Shown: positions 6,142-14,076 of the stretch, piece after piece
Layout: every line of letters starts with the position of its first letter
How positions within the stretch are numbered: position 1 is the stretch's first letter
Origin: a virus
Length of the DNA stretch: 25,263 nucleotides
Virus record (IMG/VR): IMGVR_UViG_3300008450_000406
Location: 1 to 25,263 of that record
Strand: one strand, 5' to 3'
Position numbers and translations under genes: made by a program
The notes under the pieces: generated by a model
Told to the model about the DNA's origin: nothing
What the model saw: the letters and a program-made list of their open reading frames with translations, nothing else
Database searches by the model: none

Positions 6142-7040
6142 CAGTTTGCCTCCAATTGTGCTTTGAGGCTGTCAACCTCGGCCTTGAGTTCCTGAACGGC
6201 TTTCACCAAGGTGGCGACCAAGAACGAGGTGTCTACGCCCTGATACTGCGGGTTGCCATCGGCATCTACAGCGTCCTTCTCACCCGTCACGCAATCAGGC
6301 ACGACAGCTTGCAGTTCATGCGCGATGAAGCCTTGGCCGTCCGAGCCGTCAGCCTTCCATGTGTAGGTCACAGGGTTCAACTGGGCAATCTTCGCCAGAG
6401 CATCCTGCATGGGCTGGACGTTCTCTTTCAGGCGGTAGTCGGAGGAGGTGACGTAAGAGGTGGCGGTGGTCGTTACATCAATGCGGCCTACCTGCGTGGT
6501 GTCCCTAAGAAATGCTGCCACGGCCCCGTTGCTAGTTCTGCGTCTAATAAAAAGAGACGCGTTGGCGCTCCGTGACAGTGAGATGGCACCAGCGCCCTCA
6601 ATAGAACAACCATCCGCAGAGCCACTAAATACGTCTATATTGCTGGTTTGCCCTACAGTTACAACTCCGTCAGAGCCGATGCGGGCGCGTTCGGTGTTGT
6701 TGGTATTGAAAATCAACGCGGCATTGTCTTGTACGTTGATGTAAGTGTTGCCGCCACTTACTTGTTGGAATACGGAACCGTTCGTAGAGCCGCTGTCCCT
6801 TACCCTGTAGCCGGGAGAGCTTCCAAGCACATCAACTCGCCAACCCGGCGAACTCGTCCCGACCCCCAAGTCGCCATCCGCATCAAACCGAGCAACCTCA
6901 ACCCCACCTTCGGCGAAGGCGATGGTATCAGCCGCAGGGAAGAACACCCCGGTGTTGGTGTCCTCGCCCTGCACAGCCGGAGTGGAGGCCGAGCCGTTGG
7001 CACCCGCGATGCCAGTTGTTCCGTTGAGCGTCAAAGCCAT
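6141..7040 (-). CDS. Tail fibre protein with C-terminal S74 chaperone (first copy)
   Basis: From ATG at 7040 this encodes 299 residues. The N-terminus (ALTLNGTTGIAGANGSAST) and the following beta-rich body are typical of phage fibres. The S74 domain starts near residue 199 with SSDYRLKENV; S200 and K205 are the likely autocleavage pair. It continues with LNPVTYTWKADG and GFIAHELQAVVPD, and ends in a short coiled coil (VQELKAEVDSLKAQLEAN). The chaperone is expected to trimerise and fold the fibre, then be cut off. A TTG at 7043 directly before the ATG is an alternative start but adds only one residue. The ATG overlaps the preceding TGA; no strong SD is seen, so translation probably depends on coupling. 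Confidence 0.9.
   Translation of the reverse strand: MALTLNGTTGIAGANGSASTPAVQGEDTNTGVFFPAADTIAFAEGGVEVARFDADGDLGVGTSSPGWRVDVLGSSPGYRVRDSGSTNGSVFQQVSGGNTYINVQDNAALIFNTNNTERARIGSDGVVTVGQTSNIDVFSGSADGCSIEGAGAISLSRSANASLFIRRRTSNGAVAAFLRDTTQVGRIDVTTTATSYVTSSDYRLKENVQPMQDALAKIAQLNPVTYTWKADGSDGQGFIAHELQAVVPDCVTGEKDAVDADGNPQYQGVDTSFLVATLVKAVQELKAEVDSLKAQLEAN
6677..6704. repeat. Direct repeat shared by the two S74 fibre genes (copy 2)
   Basis: This copy is identical over 28 bases to 5658-5685, offset by 1,019 bases in the same orientation. Recombination between the two would fuse the fibre genes in frame and delete one chaperone domain. Confidence 0.75.
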
Positions 7041-8272
7041 CAAAGCACCACGTAGTTTGAGCCAGAGGGAATAGTCACGGTCACGCCTGAGTTAATAGAA
7101 ATCGGGCCGACCGACATTGCGTTTTTGTTCGTGGTCAGCGTGTAGTTCGTGGTGACAGTCTGACCGTTCTCAATGAAGATCTCATCTGCACCGCCGCCCG
7201 TCGCACCGCCGCCGACCGATCCCCAAGCAGAGCCGTTGTAGCCCTCGAACTTGGTGACATCGCTGTTGAAGCGGAAGTAACCAGCGGCAGGCGTACCATC
7301 GCGCTGAGCCTGCGTGCCGGTCGGAATGACAGCAGATCCAGTGTCAGATGTCTTGGCAACCCGGTTGGCAGCCAGGGCAGCCGATGCAGCCGCAGCCGTG
7401 GCAGAGTTGCTTGCGTTGGTTGCCGACGTAGCAGCAGCCGATGCAGAAGAAGAGGCATTGCTGGCCTGGGTCGTAGCGGTCGAGGCCGAAGAGGAAGCCG
7501 AGCTGGCCGAGCCAGCCGAGGCAGTGGCAGAGTTGGCTGCGTTGGTGGCCGAAGTTGCCGCTGCAGACGCAGACGATGCAGCAGCCGAGGCTGACGTGGC
7601 CGCCGCAGCCGCGTCAACAATCAACGCCCACTTGGCCACATCAGCGTTGCTGCTGATCGGCTGAGATCCAGTGGAGGTGTGCGCCGTCACGCAGATGTAG
7701 ATGTTATCGTTTGACGTATCCTTGACGATGTCGCGCTCAGCAAAGGCCGTGCTGGTGGCCCAGTTGCCGCGATAGGTGCCAAGCTCCTGGGCAACCGACA
7801 ACTCGCCGGCGCTGTTGAAAGCGAAGACCTTGCTGGCACGGTCAGCAGCCGACACCGTGAATTCGGTCGAGCCGATCGTGTTGGTGCGCGATGCCTTGAT
7901 CGATCGGCCCAGCTCTTCGTCATGCTGCTGCACGATGAACGTCAGCTTGTCCAAGGCATCTTCCAGCGACTGAGCCGGGAACGGATCGTTCTCAACCAGA
8001 TCCAGCTCTTGCACCAGATCCTGCTCGCGCAGAATGGTCAGCGTCTCACCAGATGCCGGCGCCGTCAGCATGGTGACGTTGCCGCCGCCTGCGTTGCCGA
8101 CACCGCTGACAGTGTAGTGCGTGGTGATCGTCTTGACGGTCTCAGTGCCAGTGGCCGAGCGCACGATGACGGTCAGGTCATCCTGGTCAAAGATCTTGAA
8201 AGAGTAAGCAAAGACAGTGGTCGAGCCATTGCCGTTAAACTGTACCCTACTGGTGCTGCTGCTGACGGTCAT
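7040..8272 (-). CDS. T7 gp17-like tail fibre with Ala/Ser-rich stalk
   Basis: This 410-residue fibre attaches to the tail through an N-terminal domain like that of T7 gp17: RVQFNGNGSTTVFAYSFKIF (9-28) and the block through LDKLTFIVQQHDEELGRSI (to about 125). Residues 167-217 (YRGNWATSTAFAERDIV, then WALIVD) resemble small carbohydrate-binding modules with conserved Trp residues. Residues 220-303 are almost pure Ala, Ser, Thr and Asn, forming a repetitive stalk. A GYFRFNSDVTKFEGYNGSAW module (331-350) and a beta-rich end finish the protein. The SD (AGGAG) overlaps the stop of the gene before, six bases from the ATG. It probably joins the tail to the S74-bearing fibres that follow. Confidence 0.9.
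   Translation of the reverse strand: MTVSSSTSRVQFNGNGSTTVFAYSFKIFDQDDLTVIVRSATGTETVKTITTHYTVSGVGNAGGGNVTMLTAPASGETLTILREQDLVQELDLVENDPFPAQSLEDALDKLTFIVQQHDEELGRSIKASRTNTIGSTEFTVSAADRASKVFAFNSAGELSVAQELGTYRGNWATSTAFAERDIVKDTSNDNIYICVTAHTSTGSQPISSNADVAKWALIVDAAAAATSASAAASSASAAATSATNAANSATASAGSASSASSSASTATTQASNASSSASAAATSATNASNSATAAAASAALAANRVAKTSDTGSAVIPTGTQAQRDGTPAAGYFRFNSDVTKFEGYNGSAWGSVGGGATGGGADEIFIENGQTVTTNYTLTTNKNAMSVGPISINSGVTVTIPSGSNYVVL
7364..7615 (-). repeat. Ala/Ser-rich stalk repeat in the gp17-like fibre gene
   Basis: These 252 bases encode residues 220-303 of the fibre, almost only Ala, Ser, Thr and Asn. A 19-residue unit, SSASAAATSATN followed by AANSATA or ASNSATA, occurs at residues 233-251 and again at 275-293. 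The 42-residue offset is six heptads. The DNA copies have diverged at third positions while the protein is conserved, so the repeat is old and under protein-level selection. Confidence 0.7.
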
Positions 8273-8275
8273 GGC

Positions 8276-11200
8276 TCACTCCTGATTTTCCTCTTGAGCT
8301 TTCCTGTCTTGCAGGTCTCGATATGCCTGCGCCAAGTTAGCATACTGCGGTTCGCTCAGCAATTTTTCTAAGCCGGCATCCATAAATGCGCGGTTGAGCC
8401 TTTTGACCATTAATTTCTTTTGGTCGTCAGACGCTGCAGTGTACTCGCGAGTGAAGATCAATTGCTCCAACGACTCGCGGAAGTAGGCTACGCCGCGACC
8501 ATGAAGATTTAACGGCGTTTCGTTCTTGGCAATCCGCACCCAATCAGACTTGGCTCCGTTGCTAAGCTTGATGCCTCCGACGGTTTCAGGGTTGTTAAGT
8601 GGCCAGCCACTAGCATCTTGCGCCAGACGCATCAGCTCGCTTTCAACGACGTTCAGTTCCCGTCCTGGCTTGATGGTCATGCCGCTGGTCAAGTTCCAAA
8701 GCGCCAAGCCTGGACGCGCCCAAAAGCTTGTATCCTCTGCGCCGATCGCGTTGCCGAGCGTGTCGTACTGAATGGCGTTCAGATCTCGCTCATCGGCAAA
8801 CCTGCTATCCTGCTGCTGAAACGCACGCAAAGTAGTAAATGCCTCAAGCATCATCCTGCCAGAATCGGCCTTTGGCAGACCAATAACATCATACCTTGGG
8901 TTGCCATCTCTGTCTGTGAAGTTGGGATCGCCTGCTGCGTGAGCAGTCTCCACATCGACCATTGTGTAATACTCTACGTCGTCACGCGGTTCGACCTTTG
9001 TAGGATCAAGAGTTGTTTCAATGCTACGCTGCAAAGAACTCACAGGGCTAGGTACTCCTGCTGGAGTAGCTGCATATGCTGGGCTTTTCAAAATCCGCAT
9101 AGGATCTTGATACGAGAAGGCATCATAAAGCTGAGAAATGCCCTCCAACATTGGAAGCTCTTTGTAGTACTCAGCGACAGATCCAATCATAGCCCCAGCC
9201 ATAGTCTGAGCCTTTGTAATGTCATTTGCTGCTTTCCAGGCATCAGGTATCGAAGCGCCCAACCCGATTATGGAAGCGTAAACGCCAAAGCCCGAATAGT
9301 TGACATAGTCAAGAGGACCATTCGGTCGGCCATACTCATCGTAAAGCGGCAGAAAATCACCGTCTTGATCAACCGGGAAGTCTTTGCCACGGAAGACAAA
9401 GCTGTAAGGCTGCCAGCCAGGAGGCAGAGCCTGGCGTTCTTTTGCATCGAAAGGGGTTGAGCTTGTGATCCTGCCTTCAAGGGCCATGTTTGCAACCACG
9501 CCCATCGTCATCCCAGCCACGCTCCAACGGCCAAGCGCAAGCTGCTGCGCCTTCGGGCCGTTGTAGCCCAACATATCTTTGTACACTTGGATTCTGCCGG
9601 GGATTGGCAGTCGCTCCAAGACGCGCAGGATTTCGTTTGTTGGGGCCGTTGAGAAAGGCACGACAATCCTGCCCAGAAACGGAATTTGTTGAAACTGTGA
9701 CGCGAGCTTTCCGAGAACGCCTGCGTCCAAGGTCATGGTGTCATAGCGTGCTTTGTAGATTAGATCTTCAGACACAGCACGCGGATCAAGAAGAACCATG
9801 CCTGCTTCATCAAGAGCCTTTTGCGGATCTTCACCAGCACGCAACCCAGCCTGATAGCGCCGGTGCGCTGAAACGTACAGTTCGCCACGCTGCGAAATTG
9901 TCTTGAAGAATTCGTCTCCAGCCAGCAATGCTCGGAAACCGATTCTAGTCATTTTGCCGAAGTTGTCGATTGCACGCGCATAGAGAGTGCCACTGTTCTC
10001 TCCCGTCCACCTGATCGCGCCAACGCTGTATTCCAGCTTGTTCATCTGATCTGTCGGGATTTCTGTTCTGAAAGCTTTGCCCGCAATTTTAAATGCGTCG
10101 CTGGCACTCTCAAGCCAACCCCTTACCCGGTACATAGCATCGGCCATGTAGACCTGATCCTCGCGCAGATTGTATGGGGTATTCTTGCCTTTCACTTTTC
10201 TGATTGCTGCGCCCCAGGCTCCGGCCAACATTTCCTCTGGCAACTGCGCGGCCATGAAGCCCATCGTTCCGATGATATTTTTCGCTTGCGTTCTCGGCGA
10301 AGATAGCAAGCCAGCCAAGTAAAGCTCAGAGACAACGTCTGAGGTTCTGGCAAGAAAACCACGCTGCGACATGTCATTGATTGCTTTAAGCTTCTCACCC
10401 TCTGGGAGTTTTCCGAAGGACAAGATGCGCTCAGCCAGAGCGTCTGTCGCGTCATCAGTGCCTGAGTCGCGCAGGAAGTTTTTCGCTTCTTCGCTCAAAC
10501 GCTGGGCGTTCAGCTCACCAGACACAGGAATGCGGAAAGATTGCAGCGCACGAGCCGCTTCAGTCTGCGCACCCTTAAGCTGGAGCTGAATGCCTGCATG
10601 GATCGCAAGCTGGCGGCGGAATGCCAACCGATCGGTTGATGTAGCCGCACCCGTCTTGATCGACTCGGCCATAGTTGCCAGCTTGGTTGCGCTGCGCACA
10701 AGCAAATCTCGGGCCGCAACCATCTCTGCCGCATTCAACGAACCTTCGCCGACCTTGCGGGCAAGCAACGTGCGCGACAAGCCTATTTCATCAGCCGCAA
10801 GCTTTGCCGCGTCTTCGATCGTTGTCTTGTTGGAAATCACCCCACGGGTAACAGCAAGCTGTTGATCTTTAAGGGTTTCTGCGACAGCCGTGATGGTGGC
10901 CTTCACATCATCCGTGGTGTTCATGTAGTCGAAGTTGAAGTCACCGCCATCCTGCAGGCTCTTGATCTCCAGATCTCGCTTGGACAGAGCATCAAGAATA
11001 GGGTCGGTGATCTCTTCGGGAGCAACTGCCGTTTCGGCGCGGAAGCCTCGGGCATCAGCGGTCAGGGCTTTCTGCGCGTCGGTGCGGATAGCATTTGCGC
11101 CTTCAGCGGCCTCTGCTGCCTGCTGGTTCAGCGCGTCGGTGGCCGATTGCAGAACGTCTGGTGCCACTGGTGCCGGCGGCGCATTGACGCCTGGCGCTTG

Positions 11201-11596
11201 CATCCCACGCTCCTGAAACCGCCGCACGCCTTCCGGCGACAGCACCTGCGGTGCCAGAGCTTCCTGGGCTGCCCGCTCAGAAAAGTCTCCCATGTCAGCG
11301 AATAGCCGACGCTCATTCGGCGTAGGTATCCGCTGAACCACGCCTGCGCCAATGGTCGGACCAACAGCAGGCGCAAAGCGCGGATCTGCCATGCCCGCTC
11401 CAGACGGCGCAGCGGCTGGCGGCACTTCGCCAATCACGCTGCGGCCAAGCTTTTGCAGCAGCTCCTTGAATGCCCCACCCTGCGCGACCCGCGTCAGTTG
11501 CTCGGGCGCACCTGCAAACTCAGTTGGTGCGCCTGCAGCGTCCATAGCGGATCGCTGCATCTGCTCGGTCGAAAGCTGGTTGGGGTCGATTGCCAT
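8276..11596 (-). CDS. Large internal virion (DNA ejection) protein, gp16-like position
   Basis: This 1106-residue protein is the largest in the window and sits where podoviruses carry the gp16-type ejection protein. It looks mostly helical. The N-terminal 200 residues are Ala/Pro/Gln-rich and disordered-looking. A conserved-looking core follows, with LAGLLSSPRTQAKNIIGTMG (427-446) and RAIDNFGKMTRIGFRALLAG (541-560). Hydrophobic stretches such as LAGAWGAAI and VAGMTMGVVANMAL could insert in a membrane during ejection. I see no lysozyme or transglycosylase motif, unlike T7 gp16, so peptidoglycan cutting is not supported here. AGAGG lies seven bases before the ATG. Assignment to the ejection complex rests on size, composition and gene order. 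Confidence 0.8.
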   Translation of the reverse strand: MAIDPNQLSTEQMQRSAMDAAGAPTEFAGAPEQLTRVAQGGAFKELLQKLGRSVIGEVPPAAAPSGAGMADPRFAPAVGPTIGAGVVQRIPTPNERRLFADMGDFSERAAQEALAPQVLSPEGVRRFQERGMQAPGVNAPPAPVAPDVLQSATDALNQQAAEAAEGANAIRTDAQKALTADARGFRAETAVAPEEITDPILDALSKRDLEIKSLQDGGDFNFDYMNTTDDVKATITAVAETLKDQQLAVTRGVISNKTTIEDAAKLAADEIGLSRTLLARKVGEGSLNAAEMVAARDLLVRSATKLATMAESIKTGAATSTDRLAFRRQLAIHAGIQLQLKGAQTEAARALQSFRIPVSGELNAQRLSEEAKNFLRDSGTDDATDALAERILSFGKLPEGEKLKAINDMSQRGFLARTSDVVSELYLAGLLSSPRTQAKNIIGTMGFMAAQLPEEMLAGAWGAAIRKVKGKNTPYNLREDQVYMADAMYRVRGWLESASDAFKIAGKAFRTEIPTDQMNKLEYSVGAIRWTGENSGTLYARAIDNFGKMTRIGFRALLAGDEFFKTISQRGELYVSAHRRYQAGLRAGEDPQKALDEAGMVLLDPRAVSEDLIYKARYDTMTLDAGVLGKLASQFQQIPFLGRIVVPFSTAPTNEILRVLERLPIPGRIQVYKDMLGYNGPKAQQLALGRWSVAGMTMGVVANMALEGRITSSTPFDAKERQALPPGWQPYSFVFRGKDFPVDQDGDFLPLYDEYGRPNGPLDYVNYSGFGVYASIIGLGASIPDAWKAANDITKAQTMAGAMIGSVAEYYKELPMLEGISQLYDAFSYQDPMRILKSPAYAATPAGVPSPVSSLQRSIETTLDPTKVEPRDDVEYYTMVDVETAHAAGDPNFTDRDGNPRYDVIGLPKADSGRMMLEAFTTLRAFQQQDSRFADERDLNAIQYDTLGNAIGAEDTSFWARPGLALWNLTSGMTIKPGRELNVVESELMRLAQDASGWPLNNPETVGGIKLSNGAKSDWVRIAKNETPLNLHGRGVAYFRESLEQLIFTREYTAASDDQKKLMVKRLNRAFMDAGLEKLLSEPQYANLAQAYRDLQDRKAQEENQE

Positions 11597-11609
11597 TGGA
11601 GCGCCTCTG

Positions 11610-11798
11610 TTACTTCTTGCGGAACTGCTCGGGCAGCTCTTCCTCTAGCTCAGACCCAAAGATCTCAGGCGCTTCGCCAAAGTATGCGAGTTCAATGTAT
11701 TGCTCGCGGGTCATGGGCAAATTGAACTTACGCATGACCGCAAGAATACCGTCACTGTTGTTCCCAGGTTGGGGGCCGGATACCGCCTGCTCGCTCAC
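11610..11798 (-). CDS. Small acidic protein between ejection-protein genes
   Basis: This 62-residue protein starts at GTG 11798, supported by a strong AAGGAG SD eight bases upstream. That start makes the first 47 bases overlap the end of the 774-residue gene in another frame. An ATG at 11735 would avoid the overlap but lacks comparable SD support. The C-terminal half is distinctive (MTREQYIELAYFGEAPEIFG, then an acidic ELEEELPEQFRKK). I recall short proteins with a similar acidic ending near virion-protein genes of marine podoviruses, with no known function. A role as a chaperone or minor virion part is possible. The next gene starts 13 bases after its stop. Confidence 0.78.
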   Translation of the reverse strand: MSEQAVSGPQPGNNSDGILAVMRKFNLPMTREQYIELAYFGEAPEIFGSELEEELPEQFRKK

Positions 11799-14076
11799 TT
11801 ACCAAACTCCTTGCCTCGTCAATTTCAATTTCGCCGTTGCGGTATCTTGTCCAGATCGCATCGACATCGGCATTGTTCTTTGCGGTCTTGAACGTGTCAG
11901 GGAATAGGCCACGCACCGCTTCCCATGTGATAGACTGCATCTGCCGTGGGAGTATACCACGCTCTGCAGCCGCGCGTCGATACGCCTCTGCGTACAAACC
12001 GTAGTTGCCAGACATGCCTGTGGTCGAGGAGCCTTTTGTCGTGCCTCGCCCAGCAACGCTGATGTTCTTGAAGTTGTGATCGACCTCAAGAGAGTTGCCG
12101 GATAGCGGGCGCATCAAACCTGCGGCTACAGCGTGCGTGTCGATCGTCACATCGCCATACGGCGAGTTGGGGTCATAGATGTTGTTGTAGAAGTTTCTGA
12201 CCTTGTGGCGCTCGCCCATCAAGCGCGAGATCGTGTTGACATCGCCATTCGATTCAATCGCACCGATAGCCTTGCCGATCTCGTTCAGCGAACCCCAAGC
12301 CACGCGAGAGGCCGATCCGTCTGCATTGCGTGCAACATCCAAGAAGTCACCTTCTGGAGACACAACCCGATAGTCAGGGATCTTGTAGGTTTGGTCGTGC
12401 AGACGGACGAACAAAGCACGCAGCGTATTTTGAACCGCCGGATCTGGGTCGGTGATCTGATTATACGACTTGCCCTTGATGGCCTGCAGCAAAGGTTCGT
12501 ACTTGGGTTTGTTCAAAGATTCGATGCCTCTGAACGTGGCTTCCATTTCAGAGGTGAACGATGTCGGCGTATTGCCCTTTGGCTTGATGACATCAAGCAC
12601 TCGCTCGGCCAAGCTCACATTCTGATACCAATCTTTTTGCGGAGACAGTGCCGCAAGTGCGCCAGCAATTGAGGTGTCTGGCACGCCATAATCTTTTGAC
12701 CAGCGCTCAGTGATGTTGCGTGCGCCGTCGTACCAGAGCTGGCTGCGCGTGCGGGTGTCTTCTGGCACTTGATCGTGCAGATAGAGCAGGTTGTCCTTCA
12801 CATGCGTGATGAACTGCTCTGCGGTTTCTTCCGTTGTTGCGTCGGGAGCGGGCCGCATATTCGGGTAATCTCTGGTGATGCCGACGTTGTAGTCAAACAG
12901 CTTCGGCTCTTTCTTCAGCTCCTCCAAACCGACAACCAGTGTGCCGGTCATCGGGTCTTCTTGAGCTTTCATAGCCGTTGGGAAGCGGGTTGAGATGCGA
13001 CCAGGCAATCCACCTTGGATCGCGCCAGTGCCATCAACAGCCGCAGCTCCCAAGCTTTGCGGCGTGCCGGCAGGCTGGAAGATCTCCATCAGCATGTCCT
13101 TGTCGCCTTGGGCGATGGCACGGCTGGTGCCGATCGCGTCGGCAAGCATGTTCTTTGCGAAAGGGGACGCCTCTCGCAACAAGTTTTTAGCAGGATCGGT
13201 CAGGCCATTAATAAGTGGCACGAATTCAGCAACGCCAAGTGTCGTTAGACCAATCCCGATTGCCGCATCAATCGCACCGACCTTCATCATGTTTGTGTCG
13301 CCAGATGCGATACCATCGCTGATCATCTTGTAGCCAGAATTGAAGGTGCGAGCGCCCTCGTCTACGGTTTCTGCCCCGCCATACGCAGGGACCGTGACAC
13401 CTGCGAAATCGGTAAAGAGTTTGGAAAACGCACGGACATCGCTTGGGTCGTCTAGGTTTTCTTGGCCAATTATGCTTTGCAATGCTGAACTGATCGCATC
13501 GCCAATAGCTCCAGTAGGCTCTCGGTTGGGGTCGAGCGTGTTGAAAATTACGCCCTGCACGCCCTCACGCAAACTTGTTTCCCGTGGCATTACCATCTCA
13601 GCGCCAGGCTGCTGCGCATACTGCGCCATCTGATCTGGCGTCAGCTTCATCGCATTAAGGATGTTGGGCTGCGCCATGTATTGCTCATTGCGGGATTTCT
13701 CATACTGCAAAATTTCTGCTTGAGAATACCCAGCCATGTCATAGTCGTCAAAACTTGGATCTTTGCCGCCAATATTGCTGGGATTGCTCTTAAAGTTTTT
13801 TGAAAAAGTATCGATGTCTTCTGAAGCTGGAACGGCTGCGGCAACCGCAGCATCCGTCTCTACCATTTGCTTCGGCGTCACAAGCCGATCGCCCACGCGC
13901 ATCCTGCCGCCAGACGGCAGATCAATGTAAACCGACTCCGTGTTGCGGTTGGGGTTGCTGACAACGTAACCACCACGCACGTTATTGATTGAAACGCCTG
14001 AGTATGCCTTGATTCGAGCCGCTTCATTGTAGCGGGTCATCTCAAGGTCGGTGTCATTGTTCAGCGTGTAAGCCAT
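11752..14076 (-). CDS. Large virion protein with C-terminal endonuclease III/HhH-GPD-like motifs
   Basis: This 774-residue protein lies in the block of internal virion proteins and is probably ejected with the DNA. Residues 1-380 look virion-like, with a hydrophobic stretch near 266-290 (AIDAAIGIGLTTLGVAEFVP). The C-terminal part differs. ALSPQKDWYQN (476-486) resembles the LSAQATDVSVN helix of endonuclease III, HKVRNFYNNI (624-633) sits where a helix-hairpin-helix is expected, and VTIDTHAV (643-650) resembles the catalytic VDTH of HhH-GPD glycosylases, with D646 as the candidate acid. NYGLYAEAYRRAAAERG (691-707) and QSITWEAVR follow. The spacing between motifs is about 70 residues longer than in endonuclease III, so there would be an insertion. 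The fold and activity are inference. The start overlaps the previous stop by one base, with GGGGA upstream. Confidence 0.83.
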   Translation of the reverse strand: MAYTLNNDTDLEMTRYNEAARIKAYSGVSINNVRGGYVVSNPNRNTESVYIDLPSGGRMRVGDRLVTPKQMVETDAAVAAAVPASEDIDTFSKNFKSNPSNIGGKDPSFDDYDMAGYSQAEILQYEKSRNEQYMAQPNILNAMKLTPDQMAQYAQQPGAEMVMPRETSLREGVQGVIFNTLDPNREPTGAIGDAISSALQSIIGQENLDDPSDVRAFSKLFTDFAGVTVPAYGGAETVDEGARTFNSGYKMISDGIASGDTNMMKVGAIDAAIGIGLTTLGVAEFVPLINGLTDPAKNLLREASPFAKNMLADAIGTSRAIAQGDKDMLMEIFQPAGTPQSLGAAAVDGTGAIQGGLPGRISTRFPTAMKAQEDPMTGTLVVGLEELKKEPKLFDYNVGITRDYPNMRPAPDATTEETAEQFITHVKDNLLYLHDQVPEDTRTRSQLWYDGARNITERWSKDYGVPDTSIAGALAALSPQKDWYQNVSLAERVLDVIKPKGNTPTSFTSEMEATFRGIESLNKPKYEPLLQAIKGKSYNQITDPDPAVQNTLRALFVRLHDQTYKIPDYRVVSPEGDFLDVARNADGSASRVAWGSLNEIGKAIGAIESNGDVNTISRLMGERHKVRNFYNNIYDPNSPYGDVTIDTHAVAAGLMRPLSGNSLEVDHNFKNISVAGRGTTKGSSTTGMSGNYGLYAEAYRRAAAERGILPRQMQSITWEAVRGLFPDTFKTAKNNADVDAIWTRYRNGEIEIDEARSLVSERAGGIRPPTWEQQ

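Noticed and set aside
7364-7615. Possible CRISPR or satellite repeat
   Set aside because: The repeats are in-frame, diverged at third positions, and encode a continuous Ala/Ser stalk within a fibre gene.
8276-11596. Lysozyme or transglycosylase domain in the largest virion protein, as in T7 gp16
   Set aside because: No catalytic Glu motif or SLT-like pattern was found when reading the sequence, so the activity is not claimed.
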